64,000 nucleotides of DNA from Mesorhizobium wenxiniae. Lineage in GTDB: Bacteria > Pseudomonadota > Alphaproteobacteria > Rhizobiales > Rhizobiaceae. Shown here one piece after another: positions 48,524 through 56,678 of this stretch. The translations under genes were made by a program, and so were the position numbers. The notes below the pieces were generated by a model. It was not told where the DNA came from. It did not search any database and was given only the letters and a program-made list of their open reading frames with translations. Location of the stretch: NCBI RefSeq assembly GCF_002284535.1, contig NZ_NPKH01000016.1, positions 310,001 to 374,000 of the forward strand. Reading direction: 5' to 3'. Positions within the stretch are counted from its first letter, which is position 1; every line of letters starts with the position of its first letter.

Positions 48524-49141
48524 TCAGCGCGCTGATGATGTCACGAGACTGACGGCAAGCTCAACGGCTTCAGCATCGGACAGGCCTTGTCCCTCGGCGA
48601 ACGACAACCAGGTCGAGAACTCGAGGGTGTGGGCGAGGGTTGCGCTGAAGAATCGGAGCCGGGCTGGACGTACCTTCCAGCCGGCATGCAGTATCTCCGC
48701 TGCTCGCTGGAGAAGCGTACGCCTCCGCTCCAGCGCAGCAGCCACCACTGGCATCTCGGCGTCGCGGTAAAGGTTGGCGAGGAGTTGACGCTTGCGGCGG
48801 TAGTAACCGTAGAGCTGCTTGAGCGCCGTCCGATGGCGCTCCTGCGGGTTCTCAATTCCGATCCATGTATCTGGCCTCGGCGGGGGGTCGAGCTCGAACG
48901 AATAGGCGGTGCAGGCGGTGAAGATCGCCTCCTCGTCGGGAAAGTGGCGATACACCGTGAGGCGCTGCACCCCGGCCTTTTCGGCTATCGCGCTGATCGT
49001 AGTTCGCGAAGGCCCCACGGTATGGTGCAACTCGGATGCCGCGCGCGCGAGTGCCCGGTGGGTTTCAGCCTGTTTGTCGGCCCGGGACTGGAGGGTGTAG
49101 CGCCGAGGTGGCACTTTCGGTGAACGCACGTGATTACCCAT
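48524..49141 (-). CDS. TetR-family transcriptional regulator
   Basis: A 205-residue regulator. The N-terminal DNA-binding domain reads ASELHHTVGPSRTTISAIAEKAGVQRLTVYRHFPDEEAIF (helix-turn-helix about residues 40-75), typical of TetR. The helical ligand-binding part follows with HRTALKQLYGYYRRKRQLLANL. The start at 49141 was chosen; an ATG at 49192 would put the coding region through the operator palindrome. It is divergent from the cupin gene and probably represses it and itself. Confidence 0.87.
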   Translation of the reverse strand: MGNHVRSPKVPPRRYTLQSRADKQAETHRALARAASELHHTVGPSRTTISAIAEKAGVQRLTVYRHFPDEEAIFTACTAYSFELDPPPRPDTWIGIENPQERHRTALKQLYGYYRRKRQLLANLYRDAEMPVVAAALERRRTLLQRAAEILHAGWKVRPARLRFFSATLAHTLEFSTWLSFAEGQGLSDAEAVELAVSLVTSSAR

Positions 49142-49174
49142 CTTGACGAGAGCCGAATCCGAGTTTATCGATGA

Positions 49175-49192
49175 GTGAACATAAACGTTCAC
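49175..49192. promoter_or_regulatory. Palindromic operator between TetR and cupin genes
   Basis: GTGAACATAAACGTTCAC: 6-bp perfect outer arms, extending to 8 bp with one mismatch. The length and form fit a TetR dimer site. It lies between the two divergent genes, 24 bases before the cupin start and 33 bases before the TetR start. Confidence 0.7.
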
Positions 49193-49216
49193 CGATCATC
49201 AGCCAAGGAGGGAGCC

Positions 49217-49714
49217 ATGGCTGCCCCCATCACTATCCCGCATAGTGCCGGCGACTCCTTCGCAATTGGCGGTTTCGGTATCCACTGGAAAATTGACGGC
49301 GCAGCGAGCGACAAGCGCTTCTCAGTGGTTCACCACCCTCTTGCCCCTCATGCGCTGGCGGCGCCGCTTCATCGGCATCATCGGGAAGACGAGTATTCCT
49401 ATGTTCTCACCGGCCGGCTCGCGGCTTTACTTGGCGATGATGTCGTCACCGCTGAACCAGGTACCTGGGTGTTCAAGCCGCGCAACCAGTGGCACACCTT
49501 CTGGAACGCTGGTGACGAGCCGTGCGAGATCATCGAGCTGATCTCTCCTGCGGGATTCGAGAACTACTTCCGAGAGCTCGCGGCGCTGTGGCCCGATCAA
49601 ACCAAGATGCCCGGGCTACTCCGAAAGTACGAGCTCGACATGGATCCCGGAAGTGTGACCGAGCTCTGTGCCCGGTATGGGCTGGTTTCGGCCCGCCGCG
49701 AAGCTGCCACCTAA
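49217..49714 (+). CDS. Cupin-domain protein
   Basis: A 165-residue single-domain cupin. The metal-site motif 1 is seen as APLHRHHREDEYSYVLTGRL (His, His, Glu) and motif 2 as PGTWVFKPRNQWHTFWNAGD (with the later His). It resembles quercetin 2,3-dioxygenase-like or small-molecule-binding cupins. The start at 49217 has a near-perfect AAGGAGGGAG site. Control by the divergent TetR protein through the palindrome at 49175-49192 is likely. The substrate is unknown. Confidence 0.85.
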   Translation: MAAPITIPHSAGDSFAIGGFGIHWKIDGAASDKRFSVVHHPLAPHALAAPLHRHHREDEYSYVLTGRLAALLGDDVVTAEPGTWVFKPRNQWHTFWNAGDEPCEIIELISPAGFENYFRELAALWPDQTKMPGLLRKYELDMDPGSVTELCARYGLVSARREAAT

Positions 49715-49775
49715 GGCTCCGTCACCGCTATGAGGCGTCAAGCGGTTTGTCCGGGATGCCGGCGATCCGTAAGGG

Positions 49776-49954
49776 CCGGGGACCTCGCAGAGCGGCGCGT
49801 GCAGGGCGTGCGGGACTTTGAACAGCACGGCCAAGGACCGCGTGACCATCAGCGTCGGAACAACGGTGACCAACGAGAACGAGACTCCAGCGATTTTGTC
49901 AATGCCGCCGATCTGGCACTCTTCCGAGCTAAGTCGGAAGGACGAGACCGTGTG
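49776..49954 (+). pseudogene. GGDEF (diguanylate cyclase) relic
   Basis: Three consecutive frames give AGDLAERRVQGVRD, then KDRVTISVGTTVTNENET, then FVNAADLALFRAKSEGRDRV. Together these match the C-terminal third of GGDEF domains (ERxR, VTxSxG, ADxALxxAKxxGRxRV). At least two frame changes and the missing GGDEF loop show it is dead. The rest of the gene is absent upstream, where the intact cupin gene lies. Confidence 0.6.
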
Positions 49955-50029
49955 CCTCGTCTGGTCTGCCGCCGTCGGGAAGAACTGCGACAAGCTGGCC
50001 CCGAGCTATGATATCTTTCCACCCGGTGT
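49954..50029. repeat. Composite repeat: inverted cyclase fragment plus direct fragment
   Basis: Bases 49954-50000 are the exact reverse complement (47 of 47) of 46812-46858 in the TPR part of the broken cyclase gene. Bases 50001-50029 match 47241-47269 in direct orientation with one difference (28 of 29). The two copies abut exactly. No coding function is seen. Confidence 0.9.
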
Positions 50030-50207
50030 CGTTCGCATAAAGGACAGACGCTCCGCGGGTCCTCGCCATGCAAGGCAAGCTTGCGCCCTATCCGTTCCGC
50101 TCAATGAGAATTCGTCGGCTTGATCCGTGCGCCTGTTGGTCTCATGCATCATCGGAGGCAGATGTTTACCAGGCAGATGCGCTGGCCGAGACAGCAGGTC
50201 CGCTCTA

Positions 50208-50386
50208 AGGAGCAGACGCTCCCGCCCTGCAACCCGTTGCCAGTCCCCGCGACGACGACCCAAGCGTCCTCGCTCCGGCTATGGTAGGTGAGAACACGTC
50301 ACCGCCGCGGCGTCCGATGCTGAGAGTGCGGTGTTGCGCCCGAGCCCGCTGCAGGCGCCAGTAACGAGGATGATCTTGGTCCGATA
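50208..50386 (-). pseudogene. Short-chain dehydrogenase relic
   Basis: The minus strand reads TKIILVTGACSGLGRNTAL, which is the start of an SDR-type Rossmann fold (TGxxxGxG motif), then after a frame change SIGRRGGDVFSPTI, in the position of the second strand. The catalytic Tyr-x-x-x-Lys part is missing. A small N-terminal relic only. Confidence 0.45.
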
Positions 50387-50621
50387 AGGGGTCGTAGAAC
50401 GAACCCGAAGCGGCCAAATAACAGATGGAATATTCGACCATGTGCGGGGGGTGGGTCAGTGCTAAAAGATGACGAGCGGGTTTGTGGGCGAGCTGTCGTC
50501 CCGTGTATTCGCCATGCCGCAATTGTAACGAAAAACTCCCAGCGCTGGCATTGCGTTTTATGGATGACATGTGGCTGCTGCTGTCCGCGGTTTTCTATGC
50601 TTGATGGGGTAGGAATGCAAA

Positions 50622-51526
50622 ATGAGCGATGTGGATGAACACCTTGATCTGACGGAGATCAACGCCGTCCGCAGCTTGTTGACGTCAAAGCCACGACCGG
50701 TGGGCTGGAACGAACGCCGGGCACGGCTCGATGAGGTTGGTTCGGTGTGGCCGATTGCGGACGACATCCTATGCGAGGATGTGGTTTTCGATGGCCTCGA
50801 GGGCGAGTGGTCCCTAGCGCCTGAGAGTGACAGGGATAAGGTTCTGCTCTTTTCCACGGTGGTGGCTACTGCTCCGGCTCTCTCAAAAGTCATCGTCGAA
50901 TGGTGACCGAGGCAGGTCGAGCAATGGGAATGCGCACCCTCGCGATCGACTATCGACGCGCACCGGAACATCCTTTCCCTGCGCAACATGAAGACGCACT
51001 CACCGCATGGCGCTTTCTGAGCCGGCAAGGGATCGCGCCGGATCGCATCGTGGTTGCCGGAGACAGTGCGGGCGGCAACCTCACCCTGTGCTTGGTCAGT
51101 ATATTGTGCGCGGCAGGGGAGCGGTTGCCGCGATGTCTTTGGCTGGTTTCGCCCTGGACGGACCTTTCGATGTCCGGCGCGACACTATCAACTAAGGACG
51201 CGATCGACCCTATCATCCACCGGGCGTATTTGGAGGAATTGGCGACCGCCTATGCCTCCCATGTCGTTGGCCGGCGCGATCCCCGGATCTCGCCGTTGTT
51301 CGCCGATCTGAGCGGATTTCCCCCAATGCTGATACAAGTCGGTTCGGCCGAGACGCTGTTGTCGGACGCAACTCGGCTCGCGGCAGCCGCTGGCGCGGCT
51401 GACGTCAAGGTACGTCTCGAAATTTGGCCGCATATGATTCACGCCTGGCCGGTTTGGAATGCAGGATTGAGTGCCGGTTGGCGCGCTCTTCACAGCGCGG
51501 GCACGTTTGTCCGCGACTATTTATAG
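50622..51526 (+). pseudogene. HSL-family alpha/beta-hydrolase (esterase) with one-base frameshift
   Basis: Two frames join into an esterase of about 301 residues if one T is restored in the run at 50850-50853. The repaired segment reads KVLLFFHGGGYCSG, the HGGG oxyanion-hole motif. Downstream are DYRRAPEHPFPAQHEDAL, the nucleophile elbow VAGDSAGGNLTL, the acid region VGSAETLLSDA and the catalytic His in WPHMIHAW. All catalytic residues are present apart from the frame break, so this is a very young pseudogene or a sequencing error. Without the base, the first part ends at 50906 and the second could start at a GTG near 50900. HSL-family members hydrolyse short acyl esters or lactones. Confidence 0.85.
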
Positions 51527-51604
51527 CTCTCGGGTGAGGCAGCTGTTGGCGCAATGTTCCCGTTCAGGAACCGGAAGTATTGACCAATCTCGGTCGTATA
51601 GAGC

Positions 51605-51674
51605 AGCTTCGCCGTTCCTGAAAGCTGACATCGCGGGCGACCGCTGGTCGAGGTCATGGCGCCAAAAGCGGACG
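51605..51674. repeat. Degenerate repeat, copy A
   Basis: About 70 bases that align, with small gaps and roughly 70 percent identity by eye, to 57815-57886 in the same orientation. Shared cores include TTCCTGAAAG and GCGGGCGACC. No intact gene covers it. It lies just outside the C-S lyase gene. Confidence 0.6.
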
Positions 51675-51758
51675 CTACGGTGGCGCATGAGGCGCGGTAA
51701 AACGGGTTGCACCTGATCCCGAGCAAGAACCTGCTATTCCCACGGGCTGCCGCCCGGT

Positions 51759-52994
51759 TCAAGAGCTTATTGTCAGCGCCGCAGACATGCGTTCCAGCCC
51801 CTGAAGTAACAGCGAGCGCGGACAGCCGACGTTGAGGCGAATGAACCCTTCGCCACCGGGCCCATATACGCGGCCGTCGTACAAATTAACCCCGGCACGA
51901 TTGACAAAGAACTTCTGGATTCCGCCCACTTTGAGATCGAGCGCGCGGGCATCCAACCACACCAGAAACGATGCGTCGGGCCTTATAGGGGTAATGCCGG
52001 GAAGGTGTTCAGTAGCGAATTCGCAAACGAGATCAATGTTGCTGGCGATGTAGCTCGTGAGTTGGTCGAGCCATGGTGCGCCCGTGCTGTAAGCGACCTC
52101 CAATGCCAGGCGACCGAAAAAGTTCGCATTCACCATGAACGACGCCTGCATTGCGACAAGGAGCTCGTTGCGACGCTTTTTGTTCGCTACCGAAATCGTT
52201 GCCGAAGGAACCCCGGCTAGGTTGAAGGTCTTCGTCGGAGCCGTGCAGATGAACGACTTCTCCGCCGCATCGTCTGAGATGCAGGAGAAGACGATGTGGG
52301 GTCGATCTGACAACCTTATGTCGCAGTGAATGTCGTCGGATATAACCAAAATCCCATAGCGCTCGCAAATATCGTTCAGCGCCCCCAATTCTTCTTGCGT
52401 CCAGGCCCTTCCGGCAGGATTGTGAGGATTGCAGAGTAGAAATGCCTTGGCGCCGCTGGCGGCCAGTCTCTCGAAATCCTCAAGGTCAAGCTCATATTGG
52501 TTGTTTTGAAGTCTCAGCCGATTCGTAAGCAGGACTCGCCCATTTCCCTGAATCACTTCGAAATAGGGTGAGTACACGGGCGACTGCACAATGACGCCGT
52601 CACCGGACTTCGTGAAGGTCCGGAGTATTGCAGCTACTGACGGCATGATTGCTGGCGCAGGAAGCAGGGTCTCCAACACCGGCGACCAGTTGTGCCGTCG
52701 CGCGAACCACGATTGCACGATCTCGTAGTGGCGCGGGTCGCGACGGGTGTAACCATAAATGCCATGGTCCGCCGCTTCGCGCAGCCGCGCGATCACAGCT
52801 TCCGGGGCACGAAAATCCATATCCGCCGTCCATAGGGAGAGCAGGTCTTCGCCCTCGACCCGGGGGGAGAACTCATCCCACTGATTGGCCCATTTGACGG
52901 ATCCGAATTGCTGGCGGTCGTGGATTTGGTCGAAGTCCACTCGCGCGACATTTCTTTGCGCAGTCGTCGATTTGGGCGTGTCTGCACATGCCAT
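51759..52994 (-). CDS. MalY/PatB-type aminotransferase, probable C-S lyase
   Basis: A 411-residue fold-type I PLP enzyme of the MalY/PatB class, which cleaves C-S bonds of cystathionine, cysteine or S-alkyl-cysteines to pyruvate, ammonia and a thiol. Segments in order: KWANQWDEF, LLSLWTADMDFRAPEAVI, HGIYGYTRRDP, FLLCNPHNPAGRAWTQEEL, VISDDIHCDIRL, the PLP-lysine segment TAPTKTFNLAGVPSA and late GGEGFIRLNVGCPRSLL. The N-terminal 30 residues are variable. It is the last gene of the minus-strand group LysR - AapJ - AapQ - AapM, 132 bases after AapM, suggesting the imported amino acid is its substrate (inference). Confidence 0.88.
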   Translation of the reverse strand: MACADTPKSTTAQRNVARVDFDQIHDRQQFGSVKWANQWDEFSPRVEGEDLLSLWTADMDFRAPEAVIARLREAADHGIYGYTRRDPRHYEIVQSWFARRHNWSPVLETLLPAPAIMPSVAAILRTFTKSGDGVIVQSPVYSPYFEVIQGNGRVLLTNRLRLQNNQYELDLEDFERLAASGAKAFLLCNPHNPAGRAWTQEELGALNDICERYGILVISDDIHCDIRLSDRPHIVFSCISDDAAEKSFICTAPTKTFNLAGVPSATISVANKKRRNELLVAMQASFMVNANFFGRLALEVAYSTGAPWLDQLTSYIASNIDLVCEFATEHLPGITPIRPDASFLVWLDARALDLKVGGIQKFFVNRAGVNLYDGRVYGPGGEGFIRLNVGCPRSLLLQGLERMSAALTISS

Positions 52995-53126
52995 TTGCTA
53001 AAACACCTTGGAAAATGGTTGCAACGGCTGCGGCCGCTTTGCTTCTGCGGCCGTCGTTATTCAGGATTTGCGTCAGAAACTGCGGCGCCCTCTCCGATCG
53101 GGGATTACTGGCATCATTGTCGGTTC

Positions 53127-54266
53127 CTAACGTTTGTGGCCGCGCGCCAGCTGGCGCTCCATCGCCTGCGAGTAGCGGGACATGCCGAAGCAAAAGCCCC
53201 AGTAGACCAGTCCCGCAAAGAGGTAGCCGGTTGAGGAGATCGTCGGCCCTGCCCAGTTCGGATCGACGCGCGCCGTTTCGACGGCCTTCAAGAAGTCTGC
53301 GATGCCGACGATCGCGACCAGAGTCGTGTCTTTGAACAGACCGATGAAGGTAGAGACGATGCTCGGTATGACGATGGTCAACGCCTGGGGGAGGACGATC
53401 AAGCGCATCATGTTGAGGTAGCTGATCCCAAGTGCCTCAGCCGCTTCGTATTGACCCTTCGGGATCGCCTGGAGGCCGGCCCGCACAACCTCGGCCATAT
53501 AAGCTGACGAGAACAACGCTATTGCGATGAGGGGGCGCAGGAGACGATCAGGCGTCAAGTAGTCCGGCACGAACAGCGGCATCATGAAGTTAGCCATAAA
53601 CAGCACCGTGATAAACGGCACCCCCCGAACGACCTCGATGAATGTGACGCAAACCGCCTTGATGATAGGGAGCTCCGACCTGCGTCCGAGTGCCAGAACG
53701 ACACCGATCGGAAGCGAGAAAACGATGCCAACGATCGACATGAGGAGAGTGATCAGGAGACCACCCCAGAGAGTCGTATCGATGACGGGCAAATTAAGCC
53801 ATGCGGCGCCACGCAAGAGAACGAACGCGGCAACCGGGTAGACGATGAAAAACAAAACTGCCGCCACTTTGCGCTGCGGAGCCTTCGTCCACAGGAGCCA
53901 AACGATGAGCGTGGCGCCAACGGCCTGCGTGAGATTCACCCGCCATCGCTCGGAAACCGGGTACGCGCCATATCGCAGATAGTCGAACTTCTCCGCGATG
54001 AAGGGCCAGCAAGCCCCTTCGGGGTTCGCACGGCAAGCCTCCCTGCCGCCGCTCCAGACCGCGTAGAAGATTGCAAAGCTCAGAAACTGATGCAGCAGCC
54101 AGCCCGCAAGGAGGACAAAGCAAATCGTCAACACACCTGAAAGAGGCGTCGAGAACAAATTCCCTTTGATCCAGGTAACTGGACCCGGCCGCACGTCAGC
54201 CGGAGGTGCCGTCGCTGGTATAAGCGCGACGTTTGCAACTGGCGTATGCAAAGACTGATCGCTCAT
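53127..54266 (-). CDS. Polar amino-acid ABC permease, AapM-like
   Basis: A 379-residue permease of the general L-amino acid (Aap/Bzt) type. It has an N-terminal helix (SGVLTICFVLLAGWLL), a long segment with CRANPEGACWPFIAEKFDYLRYG that is diagnostic of AapM, further helices, and the EAA loop in QAIPKGQYEAAEALGISYLN. The C-terminal FGMSRYSQAMERQLARGHKR is also typical. A GAGAGGTG site precedes the ATG. It follows the AapQ-like gene after 3 bases and would form the second half of the membrane channel. Confidence 0.92.
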   Translation of the reverse strand: MSDQSLHTPVANVALIPATAPPADVRPGPVTWIKGNLFSTPLSGVLTICFVLLAGWLLHQFLSFAIFYAVWSGGREACRANPEGACWPFIAEKFDYLRYGAYPVSERWRVNLTQAVGATLIVWLLWTKAPQRKVAAVLFFIVYPVAAFVLLRGAAWLNLPVIDTTLWGGLLITLLMSIVGIVFSLPIGVVLALGRRSELPIIKAVCVTFIEVVRGVPFITVLFMANFMMPLFVPDYLTPDRLLRPLIAIALFSSAYMAEVVRAGLQAIPKGQYEAAEALGISYLNMMRLIVLPQALTIVIPSIVSTFIGLFKDTTLVAIVGIADFLKAVETARVDPNWAGPTISSTGYLFAGLVYWGFCFGMSRYSQAMERQLARGHKR

Positions 54267-54269
54267 GCA

Positions 54270-55457
54270 TCACCTCTCGACGATCGCAGAATGTTGGTTG
54301 AAGGCATTCATGGCCATCGACGTGACAATGGAAATTGCGAGATAGACGGACAGCGTGATCGCCATCACTTGGACCGCCGCCCCGGTCTGGTTGAGCACCG
54401 TCCCTGCAAAGATTTGAACGAGGTCGGGATATCCGATGAACACCGCGAGCGACGAGTTCTTGGTCAAATTGAGGTACTGGCTTGTTAGAGGCGGTATGAT
54501 GATACGGAGTGCCTGCGGAACGATGACCAGGCGAAGTGTCTTGCCTGGCGAAAGCCCGAGCGCATACGCAGCCTCGGTCTGGCCTTTTGGCACTGCCTGG
54601 ATTCCACTTCGGACAATCTCGGCGATGTAAGATCCGGTATAGACCGACAGACCGATCAGAAGCGCGGCGAACTCTGGATAGAGCTGGTGCCCACCTTGAA
54701 AATTGAAACCTCGCAGGTGCGGCGTTATGAACGACACCGGCTCGCCGGCCGCCAGAAACATGACCAGCGGAAACCCTGCTAGCGCCGCGAGGCTGACCAA
54801 AAACACCGGCAGTTGCTTGCCAGTACCTCTCTGGACACGCTTCGCATAGAACCAGAATGCAATAGAGCAGAACACAGCCGCCGCGAATGCCAGGCCCACC
54901 AGCCCCGCCCCCGGATGCAACTGGATCTCCGGAATGATGAGACCGCGATTGTTGAGGTAAATGCCGCCGGGGATTGCGATCGACGATTTCGGCGGGGGCA
55001 GCGGCTTGAGGACGGCGTTGTACCAGAAGAGCAACTGCAGCAATAACGGGACGTTGCGTACAACCTCGACATACGAGGTTGCGACCTTCGAGACGACCCA
55101 GTTCTGTGACAGCCGGGCAATCCCGACGACAAAGCCAAGCAAGGTCGCCAACAGGATTGCGAGAAAGCTCACGTAAAGGGTGTTGACCACGCCCACCCAG
55201 AAGGCCTGACCGTAGGTGGAAAGCGTATCGTACGGTATCAGCGTCTGATTGATGTCAAAGCCAGCAGACTCGTTCCAAAAATCGAATGAGAGCGGAATCC
55301 CCCGCGCCCGCATATTCGATGCGGTCTGGATGCCAATGCCTAAGGCCAAGGCCAACAAGCTACCAGCGAGCAAGACCTGGTAGAAGATGCCTCGCACTTT
55401 TTTATCGTGCAAAGATAGGCTCCTACGCGACCGCGCAGGCAGCGACAAATCGGACAT
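54270..55457 (-). CDS. Polar amino-acid ABC permease, AapQ-like
   Basis: A 395-residue permease of the AapQ/BztB type. Diagnostic parts: VRGIFYQVLLAGSLLALALG, NMRARGIPLSFDFWNESAGF, NTLYVSFLAILLATLLGF, EVVRNVPLLLQLLFWY and the EAA loop QAVPKGQTEAAYALGLSPGK. Roughly eight membrane helices. The start at 55457 was chosen; an upstream frame from 55580 adds 41 residues unlike the family. It pairs with the AapM-like protein. Confidence 0.92.
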   Translation of the reverse strand: MSDLSLPARSRRSLSLHDKKVRGIFYQVLLAGSLLALALGIGIQTASNMRARGIPLSFDFWNESAGFDINQTLIPYDTLSTYGQAFWVGVVNTLYVSFLAILLATLLGFVVGIARLSQNWVVSKVATSYVEVVRNVPLLLQLLFWYNAVLKPLPPPKSSIAIPGGIYLNNRGLIIPEIQLHPGAGLVGLAFAAAVFCSIAFWFYAKRVQRGTGKQLPVFLVSLAALAGFPLVMFLAAGEPVSFITPHLRGFNFQGGHQLYPEFAALLIGLSVYTGSYIAEIVRSGIQAVPKGQTEAAYALGLSPGKTLRLVIVPQALRIIIPPLTSQYLNLTKNSSLAVFIGYPDLVQIFAGTVLNQTGAAVQVMAITLSVYLAISIVTSMAMNAFNQHSAIVER

Positions 55458-55530
55458 GGCCTTGTTCCTAGTGGGATGAGCGCAACGGCGCTCGCGATCA
55501 GTGCGCCAGCGCCATGCGACCATGCTGCAT

Positions 55531-56544
55531 CTAGCGAATCGGCGGAGCGTACTGAATGCCGCCTTTGTTCCAGAGTGCATTCATGCCACGCTCCATTTTC
55601 AGCGGCGAGTCCTTGCCGACATTCCGATCAAACACTTCCCCGTAGTTGCCGACCTGCTTGATCACCTGAACCGGCCAGTTGTCGCCCAGCCCGATGTCTT
55701 TTCCGATGCCGCCTTCCACTCCAAGCAGACGACGGATGTTAGGATTGTCCGAGGATTTCATTGCATCGATATTCTTCGAGGTAACCCCCAATTCTTCCGC
55801 CGCAACCATGACGTAGAGTGTCCACTTCGCCACATTGAACCACTGATCGTCACCCTGCCGAACCGCCGGGCCAAGCGGCTCCTTAGAGATCAACTCGGGA
55901 AGCACGACGCTGTCGCCCGGCTTCGCCATGCGCAATCGCGACGCGTTCAAGGTGGAAGTGTCCGCGGACAAGACGTCGCAACGTCCCTCCTCATATGCCT
56001 TCACGACAGCTTCCTCGTCGGCGAAACCAACCGTGGTGTATTTGATCGATTGCGAGCGAAAATAATCGGCAAGGTTCAATTCGGTTGTAGTGCCTTGGGT
56101 GACGCAAATCGAGGCACCATCGAGTCCCTTCGCTGACGTGACGTTGTCCGCCTGGCGCACCATAAACCCCTGGCCGTCATAGAAGTATGTGCCAGCAAAC
56201 AGTATGCCCAGTGACGTGTCGCGGGACGATGTCCAGGTTGCGTTGTGCGCCAGGATGTCGATCTCTCCCGACTGCAAGGCGGTAAAGCGATCTTTTGGCG
56301 TCAACGGGATGAACTTGACTTTTTGCGCGTCGCCAAGCACGGCCGCCGCCACAGCGCGGCAATAATCGACCACAAATCCGGTCCATTTGCCTTCATTGTT
56401 TGGAAGGCTGAAGCCAGCGGTGGCTGAATTTGTGCCACACGTTAGCATTCCATTTTTCTTGACATTGTCGATGGTCGCGGACCACGCCGAGGAAGCAGTA
56501 CACGCCATGGCAACGGCAATCAAACACTTAAGAATTGATCTCAT
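55531..56544 (-). CDS. Amino-acid ABC substrate-binding protein, AapJ-like
   Basis: A 337-residue periplasmic family-3 binding protein. It has a signal peptide ending at SSAWSA (about residue 22). The mature part has VKKNGMLTCGTNSATAGFSL, WTGFVVDYCRAVAAAVLGD, VKFIPLTPKDRFTALQSGEI and LAHNATWTSSRDTSLGI, with the late LGDNWPVQVIKQVGNYGEVF, as in AapJ/BztA. The two cysteines near the mature N-terminus (LTCG and DYCR) are as in the family. A CAGGGGAA site precedes the ATG. A LysR-type box lies about 80 bases upstream. Confidence 0.92.
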   Translation of the reverse strand: MRSILKCLIAVAMACTASSAWSATIDNVKKNGMLTCGTNSATAGFSLPNNEGKWTGFVVDYCRAVAAAVLGDAQKVKFIPLTPKDRFTALQSGEIDILAHNATWTSSRDTSLGILFAGTYFYDGQGFMVRQADNVTSAKGLDGASICVTQGTTTELNLADYFRSQSIKYTTVGFADEEAVVKAYEEGRCDVLSADTSTLNASRLRMAKPGDSVVLPELISKEPLGPAVRQGDDQWFNVAKWTLYVMVAAEELGVTSKNIDAMKSSDNPNIRRLLGVEGGIGKDIGLGDNWPVQVIKQVGNYGEVFDRNVGKDSPLKMERGMNALWNKGGIQYAPPIR

Positions 56545-56625
56545 TTCGGCATTCCCCTGTTTTTATTGCCCCAAATGTGCTCCTAAGCTGAACTATTCGT
56601 CAAATCGATTGTTCTCATTAGTAAA

Positions 56626-56640
56626 ATGAATCCCATTCAT
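56626..56640. promoter_or_regulatory. Candidate LysR-type box (T-N11-A dyad)
   Basis: ATGAAT-CCC-ATTCAT is a perfect 6-bp dyad containing the T-N11-A pattern of LysR-regulator sites. It lies between the LysR gene and the AapJ-like gene, about 82-96 bases upstream of the AapJ-like start, a usual distance for the recognition site. Confidence 0.55.
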
Positions 56641-56678
56641 AATCCGTTTTGCGCCATGGGCGACAACGCATTCACCAG

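Noticed and set aside
47076-50621. An insertion sequence or integrase behind the decayed region
   Set aside because: No transposase or integrase signature and no terminal inverted repeats of IS type were found on either strand; only relics and the composite repeat are visible.
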